Source of the DNA: Clostridia bacterium
GTDB taxonomy: Bacteria > Bacillota > Clostridia > Christensenellales > Aristaeellaceae
Length of the DNA stretch: 64,000 nt
Direction of reading: 5' to 3'
Assembly (NCBI GenBank): GCA_017464305.1
Contig: JAFUDS010000026.1
Span: 160,138-224,137, forward strand
The position numbers and the translations under genes were made by a program. Of the stretch, positions 53,430-61,497 are shown one piece after another (the stretch's first letter is position 1; each line of letters begins with the position of its first letter). The notes beneath the pieces are model-generated. The model saw only the letters and a list, made by a program, of their open reading frames with translations, was not told the DNA's origin and did not search any database.

Positions 53430-55520
53430 TCAAATGTTAAACAGCAATTCATCGTAGGTCGGGAAGGGCCAGGCCTTTCGATCCGTGATGGTCTCCAGCT
53501 CATCCGCTGCCTTCCGCAGCTCCGCCATCTTTTCCATCACCACGTCCCGCATGTACCGGGCGTGCTCCAGGGGCTCCCCTTCCTTCGGCTGGTTTTCCAG
53601 GGCCCGGGCCAGGTGATCAATTCCCTGATTCAGCCCATCGCATCCGGCGCACAGCTTTTCCACCAGCTCGTCGGCGGCGGTGTGGGGCAGCATCTGCCCA
53701 AACTGCAGAATCTGGTTCCCTGCCGCAGCCATCTCCCCCGTGTATTTCAGCACCGCGGGCAGAATCTCCCGCCGGGCCATCATCAGCATGGTCTTGGCCT
53801 CGATCCCGATCATCTTAGCATAAGCGTCCAGTCCGATATCCCGCCGGCTGCGCAGTTCGTTTTCCGTCAGCACCTTATGGGTGGCAAACAGGTGAATCGT
53901 GTTCTCCTCCGTGTAGCAGGGCAGCGCATCCACGGTGGTGTCCAGCTTCCGAAGCCCCCGCCGCGCCGCTTCCTCCACCCACTCGGCGGAGTAGTTGTTG
54001 CCGTTAAAGATGATGCGTTTGTGCTCCCGAATGTTCCGAACGATCAAATCATGCAGGGCTTCCTGAAAATTCTCCGCCCCCTCCAGCTCATCCGCGAATT
54101 GGCGCAGGCTTTCCGCCACAATGGTGTTTAGCACCACGTTGGCCGTGGAGATGGAGGCGCTGGAGCCCAGGGAGCGAAACTCGAATTTGTTCCCGGTAAA
54201 AGCGAAGGGCGAGGTCCGGTTCCGGTCCGTCGTATCCTTGGGGAACTTGGGCAGCATATGGACGCCCACCGTCATTTCGGACTTCTCTCGTCCGCTGTAA
54301 TCCGTCCCCTTTTCAATGGATTCAAGGATCTCCGTCAGCTCGTCCCCCAGGAAAATGGAAATAATCGCTGGCGGCGCCTCGAATCCGCCCAGCCGGTGGT
54401 CATTCCCTGCGCTGGCCACGGAAGCCCGCAGCATGCCCTGGTTTTCGTCCACTGCCTTGATGACGCTCATGAGGAACAGCAGGAACTGGGCGCTCTCATG
54501 GGGGCTGTCCCCCGGCTCCAGCAGGTTATAGCCCGTGTTCGTGGTTAGGCTCCAGTTGTTGTGCTTGCCGCTGCCATTGACCCCCTCAAAGGGCTTTTCG
54601 TTCAACAGGCACATGAGCCCATGCCGCCCCGCTACCTTTTTCATGATCTCCATGGTCAGCTGGTTATGGTCGCAGGCCACGTTGACCGTGGAATAAATGG
54701 GCGCCATTTCGTGCTGAGCCGGGGCCGTCTCGTTGTGCTCCGTCTTCGCCAACACCCCCAGCTTCCACAGCTCCTCGTTCAGCTCGGTCATAAAGGCCTG
54801 GACCCGGGGCTTAATGGTGCCAAAGAAATGATCCCCCAGCTCCTGTCCCTTGGGGGCCAGGGCGCCGAAGAGCGTCCGCCCGGCAAAGATCAGGTCGCTG
54901 CGCTGGTCATATAGCTTTTTGTCCACCAGGAAGTATTCCTGCTCGGGCCCCACGCTGGGCATAACCCGGGTGGCGTCCTCCCGGCCGAACAGCTTCAGGA
55001 TGCGAACCGCCTGACGGCTGACCGCCTCCATGGAGCGCAGCAGGGGCGTTTTTTTATCCAACGCTTCCCCGCTGTAGGAGCAATAAGCCGTAGGGATGCA
55101 AAGGGTGTGCTCCTTGATGAAGGCATAGGAGGTAGGATCCCACGCGGTATATCCTCTGGCCTCAAAGGTGGACCGCAGGCCGCCGCTGGGCAGGCTGCTG
55201 GCGTCCGCCTCCCCGCGGACCAATTCCTTTCCGCTGAATTCGTTGATGATCTTTCCCCCACCCACCGGGGTGATAAAGGCATCATGCTTTTCCGCTGTTA
55301 CGCTGTTCAGGGGCTGGAACCAGTGCGTATAATGGGTAGCGCCTTTTTCCATGGCCCAGTCCTTCATGGCGTTGGCCACCACGCTGGCCACCTGGGCGTC
55401 CAGCCGCCGACCATCGTCGATGGTCTTGTGCAGCGCCTTGTAGGTTTCCTTCGGCAGCCGCTCCCGCATCACATCATCGTTGAAGACATTGATTCCAAAC
55501 AACTCATTTACAGAACCCAT
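53430..55520 (-). CDS. glnN: Glutamine synthetase type III
   Basis: ATP-dependent synthesis of glutamine from glutamate and ammonium. The 696-residue length and motifs ([20 protein letters not shown] at the start, [82 protein letters not shown]) define the GSIII class common in Bacteroides and Clostridia. The ATG at 55520 follows GGAGG; earlier codons in frame lack the family N-terminus. It is monocistronic, with a TTGACA promoter and a strong terminator. Confidence 0.97.
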   Translation of the reverse strand: MGSVNELFGINVFNDDVMRERLPKETYKALHKTIDDGRRLDAQVASVVANAMKDWAMEKGATHYTHWFQPLNSVTAEKHDAFITPVGGGKIINEFSGKELVRGEADASSLPSGGLRSTFEARGYTAWDPTSYAFIKEHTLCIPTAYCSYSGEALDKKTPLLRSMEAVSRQAVRILKLFGREDATRVMPSVGPEQEYFLVDKKLYDQRSDLIFAGRTLFGALAPKGQELGDHFFGTIKPRVQAFMTELNEELWKLGVLAKTEHNETAPAQHEMAPIYSTVNVACDHNQLTMEIMKKVAGRHGLMCLLNEKPFEGVNGSGKHNNWSLTTNTGYNLLEPGDSPHESAQFLLFLMSVIKAVDENQGMLRASVASAGNDHRLGGFEAPPAIISIFLGDELTEILESIEKGTDYSGREKSEMTVGVHMLPKFPKDTTDRNRTSPFAFTGNKFEFRSLGSSASISTANVVLNTIVAESLRQFADELEGAENFQEALHDLIVRNIREHKRIIFNGNNYSAEWVEEAARRGLRKLDTTVDALPCYTEENTIHLFATHKVLTENELRSRRDIGLDAYAKMIGIEAKTMLMMARREILPAVLKYTGEMAAAGNQILQFGQMLPHTAADELVEKLCAGCDGLNQGIDHLARALENQPKEGEPLEHARYMRDVVMEKMAELRKAADELETITDRKAWPFPTYDELLFNI

Positions 55521-55563
55521 CCGGGGTCGTCCTCCCTCTGCCGCCCTTCTGGCAACGTTTGCA

Positions 55564-55592
55564 AGTTTAGAGGATGCGGCCTTCCTTGTCAA
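55564..55592 (-). promoter_or_regulatory. Sigma-A type promoter of glnN
   Basis: Minus-strand TTGACA (55587-55592) and TAAACT (55564-55569) are 17 bases apart. Start near 55557. Confidence 0.75.
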
Positions 55593-55638
55593 GGGACTGG
55601 ACTGCTTCTTCCCTGCATTTTTTGAGGCCGCCTGCGGA

Positions 55639-56076
55639 TTATTCCGTATCCGTAAGGAAGCTTAACTCCTGAATCCTTTCCCGCTTCGGTGTTCGAATCA
55701 AGCCAAAGCTGGCAAAGATGGGATAGATGTAGCTGGCGCCAAAGGCAATCAGCTTCTTTGGCCCAGAAACCAGCGGAACCTCCTCTCCCTGTTCTTCCCG
55801 AAAGAGGCGCACCTGCTCCAGCGCGATGTCCACGGAGGCCCGGGTGATGCTCTTGCCCTTTTTCCGGTCGATGACCATTTCATTGGCCCATCCGGATACC
55901 TCCTGCCCTTGATAGTGCTTCCCGCTTTTTCCTACATCCTGCCGAACGGTGTAGGAAAAAGGCACTCCCGGCGCGCGGCCCCGGCCGCTGGTTTCAAAGG
56001 TTTCCCCCTGATGCTCGATGATCATCTTCCAAACCGCGAAGGATGGATCCTCCTGCGTCCAAATACTTTCAGCCAT
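55639..56076 (-). CDS. Conserved-looking protein of unknown function
   Basis: A 145-residue cytosolic-looking protein, with no signal peptide or strong helix pair. Visible features are an N-terminal [29 protein letters not shown], a likely beta-sheet surface with [19 protein letters not shown], and a C-terminal [20 protein letters not shown] recognise no family. GGGAG precedes the ATG by 5 bases. It has no promoter of its own between it and the rubrerythrin terminator, so it may depend on read-through from rubrerythrin. Confidence 0.7.
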   Translation of the reverse strand: MAESIWTQEDPSFAVWKMIIEHQGETFETSGRGRAPGVPFSYTVRQDVGKSGKHYQGQEVSGWANEMVIDRKKGKSITRASVDIALEQVRLFREEQGEEVPLVSGPKKLIAFGASYIYPIFASFGLIRTPKRERIQELSFLTDTE

Positions 56077-56099
56077 CTATACTCCCTGCCTCCCATTTG

Positions 56100-56133
56100 A
56101 AAAAGGGGAATTACCCTTTTCGAGCAATTCCCC
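56100..56133 (-). terminator. Terminator after rubrerythrin
   Basis: An 8 bp stem (GGGGAATT at 56105-56112, AATTCCCC at 56126-56133) is followed on the minus strand by a short T run. Its long 13-base loop suggests leaky termination, which would allow the next gene to be expressed. Confidence 0.75.
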
Positions 56134-56162
56134 CAGATCGGTTTTCCGACCATTTCTGTTTC

Positions 56163-56708
56163 TTACTTATCCCCGAAGTACCGCTTCAGCAGGCCGGCAA
56201 AAGCCTTGCCATGGCGGGCTTCGTCCCGGGCCATTTCATGCACGGTGTCATGGATAGCGTCCAGGTTCAGAGCCTTGGCGCGCTTGGCCAGATCGGTCTT
56301 CCCGGCGGTTGCACCGTTTTCAGCTTCTACGCGCATCCGCAGATTCTTCTCCGTGGAATCCGTCAGCTTCTCGCCCAGCAGCTCCGCGAACTTGGCGGCA
56401 TGCTCCGCTTCTTCGAAAGCGGCGGTCTTCCAGTATTCCGCGATTTCGGGATATCCTTCCCGCGCGGCTACGCGGCCCATGGCCAGATACATGCCAACCT
56501 CAGAGCATTCGCCCTCGAAGTTGGAACGTAGATCCTCCAGAATGTCTTCCGGCGCGCCCTGCGCCACGCCCAGCACATGCTCAGCCGCCCAGGTCATCTC
56601 CTCTTCCTGCTTGATAAACTTGCTGGCAGGAGCCTTACAAACCGGGCACTTCTCCGGCGCTTCGGGCCCTTCATGCACATAACCGCATACGCTGCAAACC
56701 CACTTCAT
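56163..56708 (-). CDS. Reverse rubrerythrin (N-terminal rubredoxin domain)
   Basis: Non-heme di-iron peroxidase of anaerobes that removes hydrogen peroxide. The 181-residue protein begins with a rubredoxin Fe(SCys)4 site (CSVCGY near 5-10 and CPVCKAP near 21-27). A ferritin-like four-helix domain follows with [30 protein letters not shown] and [14 protein letters not shown], which hold the glutamate and histidine ligands. The domain order, opposite to classical rubrerythrin, is the clostridial reverse type, an oxygen- and peroxide-defence protein. It has its own promoter and terminator. Confidence 0.95.
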   Translation of the reverse strand: MKWVCSVCGYVHEGPEAPEKCPVCKAPASKFIKQEEEMTWAAEHVLGVAQGAPEDILEDLRSNFEGECSEVGMYLAMGRVAAREGYPEIAEYWKTAAFEEAEHAAKFAELLGEKLTDSTEKNLRMRVEAENGATAGKTDLAKRAKALNLDAIHDTVHEMARDEARHGKAFAGLLKRYFGDK

Positions 56709-56764
56709 AATACATACACCTCCGATAAAAATTTCTGTCGGAATTGTTCTTCCTCACATCGGGG

Positions 56765-56794
56765 AGTATACCATATTCTCCCCCAGAAAAGCAA
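56765..56794 (-). promoter_or_regulatory. Probable promoter of rubrerythrin
   Basis: Minus-strand TTGCTT (56789-56794) and TATACT (56765-56770) are 18 bases apart. A PerR-type box was not evident in the spacer. Confidence 0.6.
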
Positions 56795-56877
56795 CCTCTC
56801 TTTGCAGAGAATTTTGTTACCCAAACACAACATTTTCAACGCTTCTCTGCCTCTGGAGCGCCCCTCCGCGGCGTTTG

Positions 56878-57978
56878 CTAATCGCTGAAATTGTTATCAA
56901 AATTGATGTCCGAGTGATACCCTGGCAGATACTCCTGTATATGTCCCTCCAGATCCTCCTTCAGGGCCGGACGATCCACGTTGAAATCCGTCATCACATC
57001 GATGGTAATGTACTTCGCTCGGTCGTCGATGTAGATGGCGTGGGTGCCCAGCACTCCCGCGTGCTCCATGGCGGTTTTGTGGATGCTCTCCCGCAGCTCC
57101 CGATGCTCCTGGTCAATGGCATATATGCCGATGGTCAGAATCACCTTGTATTTCGCCATGACCTCTTCTGAAATCGCCCGCGACAGCAAATGAATCTGAT
57201 CCGCCCTCAAGTCCGCGGGAATTTCGATATGCACCGAGCCAATGGCGTAATCCGGACCGTAATCATGCAGCACCAGGTCGTAAGCGCCCAGCACCGGATC
57301 AAAGCTGCATACCGTTTCCCGAATTGCTTTGGAAACCTCGCTGTCCGGCCGGTTGCCAATGACGCTGGAGATGGATTCCATCAGCATTTCCCATCCAGCC
57401 TTGATGATGAAAATCGCAATGATTGTACCGATCCATCCGTCCAGAGTGATGTGAAATAACAATGTTATTCCAATTCCCACCAGGGTGGAGGCGGAAAGAA
57501 TTGCGTCGAAGCTGGCATCAGAGCCGGAGGCAATCAGCGCTTCGGACTGATATTTCTCCCCCTGTCCCTTCACAAATCGGCCCAAAATGATTTTTGCCAC
57601 CACCGCCACGGCCACGATCACAATGCTGGCGATGGAATAATCCGGCATCTCCGGCTGAAAGATTTTCTGCAGGGATTCCCACAGCGCGGTGACACCAGCA
57701 GCGATCACGATCCCCGCCACGATGATGGCGCTGAAATACTCTATCCTCCCGTGCCCAAAGGGATGCTTCTCGTCTGGCTTCTTGCGGGCCAGCTTGATCC
57801 CAATGATGGTCACGATGGAGGAGATCGCGTCCGTCAGGTTGTTCACCGCGTCCAGCACAATGGAGATAGAACCGGCAATCAGTCCCACCATGGCTTTAAA
57901 TCCGCTGAGCAATAAATTGACAATCACCCCGATGATGCTGGTCCTGGTAATCCCCTGCTCCCGAGTAAGGTTTGACAT
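56878..57978 (-). CDS. Cation diffusion facilitator family transporter
   Basis: Divalent metal exporter (zinc, manganese, iron or cobalt). The 366-residue protein has six hydrophobic helices with the CDF motifs SISIVLDAVNNLTDAISSIV (HD-type metal site replaced by LDAVNN, manganese/iron-like rather than zinc-like) and KHPFGHGRIEYFSA, then ALIASGSDASFDAILSA. The cytosolic C-terminal domain (about 210-366) is longer than usual. The ATG at 57978 is chosen; a TTG three codons upstream is too close to the Shine-Dalgarno. It is transcribed divergently from the cobalamin riboswitch, which makes cobalt a tempting but unproved substrate. Confidence 0.92.
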   Translation of the reverse strand: MSNLTREQGITRTSIIGVIVNLLLSGFKAMVGLIAGSISIVLDAVNNLTDAISSIVTIIGIKLARKKPDEKHPFGHGRIEYFSAIIVAGIVIAAGVTALWESLQKIFQPEMPDYSIASIVIVAVAVVAKIILGRFVKGQGEKYQSEALIASGSDASFDAILSASTLVGIGITLLFHITLDGWIGTIIAIFIIKAGWEMLMESISSVIGNRPDSEVSKAIRETVCSFDPVLGAYDLVLHDYGPDYAIGSVHIEIPADLRADQIHLLSRAISEEVMAKYKVILTIGIYAIDQEHRELRESIHKTAMEHAGVLGTHAIYIDDRAKYITIDVMTDFNVDRPALKEDLEGHIQEYLPGYHSDINFDNNFSD

Positions 57979-58025
57979 ATGTGTCAAAGCCCCCTTCCCT
58001 CTTGCCTGCTTGATCTGCTGCCATG

Positions 58026-58055
58026 ATTATATATGACCAAAGTTTTGTTAGTCAA
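58026..58055 (-). promoter_or_regulatory. Sigma-A type promoter of the cation transporter
   Basis: Minus-strand TTGACT (58050-58055) and TATAAT (58026-58031) are 18 bases apart. Its -35 box touches the -35 box of the divergent promoter at 58056-58084. Confidence 0.8.
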
Positions 58056-58084
58056 TTGCACTTCCCATCTTATTTTGGTATACT
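58056..58084 (+). promoter_or_regulatory. Promoter of the cobalamin riboswitch and DUF4430 gene
   Basis: TTGCAC (58056-58061) and TATACT (58079-58084) are 17 bases apart. Transcription should start near 58091, directly at the 5' edge of the riboswitch. Confidence 0.82.
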
Positions 58085-58089
58085 TTGAC

Positions 58090-58315
58090 GGCTCTGGGAA
58101 GGAAGCAGGTCCAAGGCCTGCGCGAGCCCGTCGCCGTAGGGCGGATCAATCCCGCTGTCTTACTCCCTGCCGCAAGGGAGGAAAACTGCCATTGGCCTTT
58201 TTCTTCGGGAACAGGCTGAGAAGGCTGGGCAGCGGCCGCCAAGCCGGAATATTTCCCTGAGCTGGAAGAAAGCTTCTCCTGTATGCGCGAGCGCCGCGGG
58301 GGTTCCCCGGGAGAA
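58090..58315 (+). ncRNA. Cobalamin riboswitch
   Basis: The leader from about 58090 carries the B12 riboswitch order. It has the short stem with GGGAAG at 58096-58101, a GCAGG/CCTGC hairpin at 58105-58121, the conserved block GCGAGCCCGTCGCCGTA at about 58122-58138, and CTCCCT/AGGGAG hairpin at 58166-58183. Next come GCCATTGG...CGGGAACAGG (like the CACTG...CGGGAAGG element) and AAGCCGGAATA near 58240-58250. A downstream CTTCTCC/GGAGAAG pairing (about 58277-58317) may be the expression platform. It lies between a promoter and a DUF4430 gene, a transcobalamin-like family, which supports the call. 3' limits are approximate. Confidence 0.78.
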
Positions 58316-58358
58316 GTCGATGGTTCCCCTAAATTCAATAAAGGAGATGCAAAGTACA

Positions 58359-58814
58359 ATGAGAAAGTCCAATTTCAAAAAATGGCTTTCGCTGGTCCTT
58401 TGCCTTGCGCTGCTTGCGGCAGCGGCGCTGAGCACTGCGGCCTTTGCGGAAACCGCAACGGAAACCGAGGAAGTCGTTATCCTCATGACCGGCACCCAGG
58501 AAGAACCTGTGGAACTGGGAGAAGGCGAAGTTTCCTTCCTTTTCCAGGTCATCGACACGGAAGGCGCGGAAGCCTGGTTCAAGGTGAACACCGACGCGGA
58601 GACCGTCGGCGCGGCCCTGCTGGAGAATGAGCTGGTGGCCGGTTCCGAAAGCGAGTATGGTCTGTATGTGACCTCCGTCTGCGGCATCGAGCTGATTTGG
58701 TCCGAAGAGAATCCCCACTACTGGGCCTTCTACATCAATGGCGAATATGCCCAGACCGGCGTGGATACTACTCCCATCGAAGCGGATACCGTGTATCTGT
58801 TCAAGGCGGAGTAA
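58359..58814 (+). CDS. Secreted DUF4430 (transcobalamin C-terminal-like) protein
   Basis: A 151-residue exported protein. Residues 1-30 are a signal peptide (KK then LSLVLCLALLAAAALS, ending AFA). The rest is a single DUF4430 domain, with FLFQVIDTEGAEAWFKVNTD, TVGAALLENELVAGSES, YGLYVTSVCGIEL and the family ending WAFYINGEYAQTGVDTTPI with TVYLFKAE. DUF4430 resembles the C-terminal domain of intrinsic factor/transcobalamin, and control by a B12 riboswitch makes a corrinoid-binding role plausible. It lacks an LPXTG anchor or lipobox, so it is probably released. GGAG lies 12 bases before the ATG. A terminator follows. Confidence 0.88.
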   Translation: MRKSNFKKWLSLVLCLALLAAAALSTAAFAETATETEEVVILMTGTQEEPVELGEGEVSFLFQVIDTEGAEAWFKVNTDAETVGAALLENELVAGSESEYGLYVTSVCGIELIWSEENPHYWAFYINGEYAQTGVDTTPIEADTVYLFKAE

Positions 58815-58826
58815 TCCTCCCCCAAT

Positions 58827-58866
58827 AAACTTCCTCCCGGAGCGAAAGCTCCGGGATTTTTTTCAG
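58827..58866 (+). repeat. Left copy of a ~40 bp near-direct repeat flanking the decayed island
   Basis: This segment and 62385-62422 share AAACTT, then TCCCGGAGCGAA, GCTCCGGGAT and TTTTCAG in the same order and orientation. They differ by a few bases and two small length changes. Both hold the same GNNA-loop hairpin. Everything between them (about 3.5 kb) is island-like or broken, which suggests a site-specific insertion or a duplication. Confidence 0.7.
58836..58863 (+). terminator. Terminator of the DUF4430 gene
   Basis: An 8 bp stem (CCCGGAGC at 58836-58843, GCTCCGGG at 58848-58855) with a GAAA loop is followed by ATTTTTTT. It is strong, and lies inside the left direct repeat (58827-58866). 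Confidence 0.93.
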
Positions 58867-59273
58867 GCCGTCTTTTCAGGATTATTTGAAATCAAACCGC
58901 CTGATCATAGCCTGTCGTTTGCCCTCTGCATACATCACTCTTTGCCATGATAGCCCTTATCAATCATACGTAGCCATTTTTCGGCGCTTCTCAAGACTTT
59001 GAAAAAATTCAAACTGAGATATTCGACCGTTTTTCTCGAATATCTCAGTTTAAAGGTGGTTCGTCATCTTCTTAAAGACGCACTTGAAACACCCAATCAA
59101 GGGGCACCGACATCGTGCCGGTGCTCAGGTCTGATGGTTCAGTTTAGCTGACCTGGGAGCTTCAATTTCTCTTTGAAGGGAAATTTCACATCAAACTGCT
59201 GCAGTTGCGTATTCTTTTTTCTACTTGACTTTCAGGGCAGTCAGAGTGAGTAATACTGCTACCCTTGAGGAAG
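58867..59273. other. Gene-free stretch with strong secondary structure
   Basis: No convincing gene lies here. It is more AT-rich than the flanks. It holds the perfect 16 bp inverted repeat at 59011-59051 and a second smaller hairpin (GCACCG 59104-59109, CGGTGC 59119-59124). Short open frames on the minus strand exist (ending near 58930 and 59145) but have no start or family match; they could be tails of lost genes. Confidence 0.5.
59011..59051. repeat. Perfect 16 bp inverted repeat
   Basis: AAACTGAGATATTCGA (59011-59026) pairs fully with TCGAATATCTCAGTTT (59036-59051) around a 9-base loop containing five T. It lies in non-coding DNA near the left end of the island and is not followed by a T run. 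Confidence 0.9.
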
Positions 59274-59284
59274 GAGGAAACGCC

Positions 59285-59550
59285 ATGGGATTCATGATGC
59301 AGATCAGGCCGGAGGTGGTGAAAAAGCTCCGGGAGGATTACCCGCCCGGAGCGAAAGTTGAACTGATCGAGATGTGCGACCCGTATCGGGATAGCCCGCC
59401 GGGATGCATGGAGAGGTTATGTTCGTGGATGACGCGGGCGGTGTGCATTTTGCCTGGGCCAACGGCTCAACACTTGCAGCGATCCAGGGAATCAGCTGGA
59501 ATGGAACGGTGACGAAGGTGGTCGTGAGGCCGAATTGGCGGTATTTATAA
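59285..59550 (+). pseudogene. DUF4314 family gene broken by a frameshift
   Basis: From ATG 59285 (GGAGG just upstream) the product begins MGFMMQIRPEVVKKL and continues YPPGAKVELIEMCDPYRDSPPG, the DUF4314 start, which is common in mobile elements of Firmicutes. At about 59401-59405 the frame changes. The family sequence (HGEVMFVDDAGGVHFAWANG and STLAAIQG) continues in the other frame to a TAA at 59548-59550. A single missing base after GGG would explain it. A programmed frameshift is less likely. As read straight through, the gene would end at 59512 with an unrelated tail. Confidence 0.75.
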
Positions 59551-59677
59551 CGGATTCTATCTTCCAAAGCGCAAGGTTCCGTGCTATATTTGATGTGAGC
59601 CTTTGGTTTGCACCAAGGCGCTCTATCTTTTGAGATTCTTCACCATGAACAATTGACAGAATAGGAAACAGGTTTAT

Positions 59678-60760
59678 ATGAGTACACAAGAAAACAGGAA
59701 TAATCGGATTATAGAGGCAATACTGGAAAAAGAAAAAACACTATGCCCCGGTGCAGTAGCGTTGATTGGAATATACGGTTCTTTTCAGACAGGCGATATT
59801 CATCCTTTGTCCGATCTGGATTTACTGATCCTGATCAATGACGATCGCGGTTGGCAGCTGGGATCATCATTCATTCAGGACGATCCGGGCATTGGGCATG
59901 ATATCTATTGCACAAGCTGGGAAAGTCTGCGGCAGGACGCCTGTTATACACATCCCCATATTTCCAAACTGATGGATTCCCGGATTGTCTATTGCGCGGA
60001 TGAAAAGTACCGGACGGAATTGGAAAAGCTTCGGGATCAGGTGCGTAAAACGCTGGCGGAATCCTTTGGCGAGGAAGACTGCCGGAAGGCGGAAAACGAA
60101 CTGAAAGAGGCACGGTGCTGTTATGCGGACGCCATGACCGCGGACGAGCTCAGTGATGTCCGCAGATATGCCGGTGGCACAATCTACTTTGCGGAAAACG
60201 CTGTCGCGCTGCTGAACAAGACTTATTTCCGCAGGGGTGTGAAACGGCGCTATGAAGAGCTGAACGCCATGGAGAAGCGTCCAGAGAATCTTTGCGGGAT
60301 GATCGAAGACATTCTGACTGCCGCAACAGCGAAAAGCGCAAAGGAAAAGCTGTCTCTGCTTATGAAAGAATTGAACGTGTGTTTTCAGAAGGCAAGACAG
60401 TCAATCCAGCAGGCGAAAAAGCCTGCCGGTCCGGAAACACTGTCCGGCACCTACGAGGAGATGTATTCAAACTGGCACGGGAAAATGATTCAGGCTGCAG
60501 AGCTGGGCGACCGGCATCTTGCGTTTATGAGCCTGGTGAGCTTGAATGAAATGATGTCGGGCATCAGCAGTGAAGTTGACATCAAGTCCTATGACGCGCT
60601 TTCGGTTTATGATCCAGGAAATCTGCGGAAGACAGCTGAAGGGTTTGAAACACTCATGAAGAATTATCTGCAGGAATATGACAGAGCGGGAATAAAGGCA
60701 AACCGGTTCCCTGGTCTGGATGCCTTTGTTGCTTCCTATCTGGAATCAGGGGAAACCTGA
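59678..60760 (+). CDS. Nucleotidyltransferase domain protein
   Basis: A 360-residue protein with a Pol beta-type nucleotidyltransferase domain: IGIYGSFQTGDIHPLSDLDLLIL (about 29-51) gives the GSxxxGxxxxxSDxD catalytic motif, with a third acid in GHDIYC near 75. The remaining 250 residues are helical, similar to the C-terminal bundle of aminoglycoside-modifying or stand-alone nucleotidyltransferases. Whether it acts on a drug, a nucleotide or an RNA cannot be read from the sequence. No HEPN partner is next to it. AGGAAACAGG precedes the ATG. It is the only intact plus-strand gene in the island. Confidence 0.82.
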   Translation: MSTQENRNNRIIEAILEKEKTLCPGAVALIGIYGSFQTGDIHPLSDLDLLILINDDRGWQLGSSFIQDDPGIGHDIYCTSWESLRQDACYTHPHISKLMDSRIVYCADEKYRTELEKLRDQVRKTLAESFGEEDCRKAENELKEARCCYADAMTADELSDVRRYAGGTIYFAENAVALLNKTYFRRGVKRRYEELNAMEKRPENLCGMIEDILTAATAKSAKEKLSLLMKELNVCFQKARQSIQQAKKPAGPETLSGTYEEMYSNWHGKMIQAAELGDRHLAFMSLVSLNEMMSGISSEVDIKSYDALSVYDPGNLRKTAEGFETLMKNYLQEYDRAGIKANRFPGLDAFVASYLESGET

Positions 60761-60803
60761 CGCACCGGTATATTTTGATTTTTCGTTCCAAGGAGTTGCG
60801 AGG

Positions 60804-60950
60804 ATGAAACAGCAGATCATTGACCGGTTTCCTGGAATAAGTTGTGCATTGGCAGACGCCGCAGGAAAAGAAACAACCGAATACTATGGATTTGCCAATG
60901 TTGAAAGCCATTGTTTTCCTGCGGACGATGATCAGCAGTACATTCAATGA
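60804..60950 (+). pseudogene. Truncated serine beta-lactamase-like gene (5' remnant)
   Basis: The frame starts at ATG 60804 with AAGGAG upstream and encodes 48 residues. QIIDRFPGISCALADAAGKE and YYGFANVES resemble the N-terminus of serine hydrolases of the beta-lactamase superfamily. After that the expected S-x-x-K domain is missing and the frame closes, so this is the start of a gene lost by deletion. The match is short and by recall only. Confidence 0.5.
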
Positions 60951-61012
60951 AAATACCGAATGGTTTGGATTTGAAGAAGAATAAGAGGAAACAGAGGAAG
61001 AATGCTCAACCC

Positions 61013-61040
61013 AGCGTCACATCACGCGACGCTTTCTTTT
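61013..61040 (+). terminator. Probable terminator after the nucleotidyltransferase and serine hydrolase remnant
   Basis: The 6 bp stem AGCGTC (61013-61018) and GACGCT (61028-61033) is followed by TTCTTTTT on the plus strand. Confidence 0.6.
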
Positions 61041-61063
61041 TACCCTTCTGGAGGTGATACCCC

Positions 61064-61497
61064 ATGATCTGCGTCTATCTCGCCGACTGCACCGACTTCT
61101 CCGTGGGCGGCAACGGCACCCTGGCTTCCGCTGTCGGCGGAGGTCACAGAAACACTGAACGGTGAATATGAACTGACGCTGGTACATCCTATCGTTGATG
61201 CCGCGAAATGGCAGCGGCTGGTAGAAGGCTGCATCCTCCGTGCTCCGGTGCCCGCAGCCATGACGCCCCGTGTCAATTTCACTGCGCCGGGCGACGACAA
61301 CCGGACGGAAGTCTGGCGGGTCAACACGGACTTTTCCGGCGCGGAAACCCGGAAAGGTACCCTGCGTGTGCGCTCCGGGCCGGGCACCAGCTACAAGGTG
61401 CTGGCGACCTATAAGAATGGCTCCTTCGTACAGGTCATCGCCAAGACCAACAGCAGCTGGTATGAGGTGACCGCCCCTGATGGAAAGCACGGGTACT
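61064..61497 (+). pseudogene. Fragment of a prophage tail protein with an SH3 domain
   Basis: From ATG 61064 (GGAGGTGAT upstream) the frame encodes MICVYLADCTDFSVGGNGTL, a phage tail endopeptidase/minor structural protein N-terminus. A frameshift near 61125 is needed to continue into SAEVTETLNGEYELTLVHPI and KWQRLVEGCILRAPVP. A bacterial SH3-like domain follows in the new frame (GTLRVRSGPGTSYKVLATYK, VIAKTNSSWYEVTAPDGKHGY, about 61355-61495). The gene then stops abruptly where minus-strand GyrI-like DNA begins. It is a decayed piece of prophage and no other phage genes are near. Confidence 0.68.

Noticed and set aside
59678-60760. MNT/HEPN toxin-antitoxin system
   Set aside because: There is a nucleotidyltransferase motif, but the protein is far longer than MNT antitoxins and no HEPN gene is adjacent.
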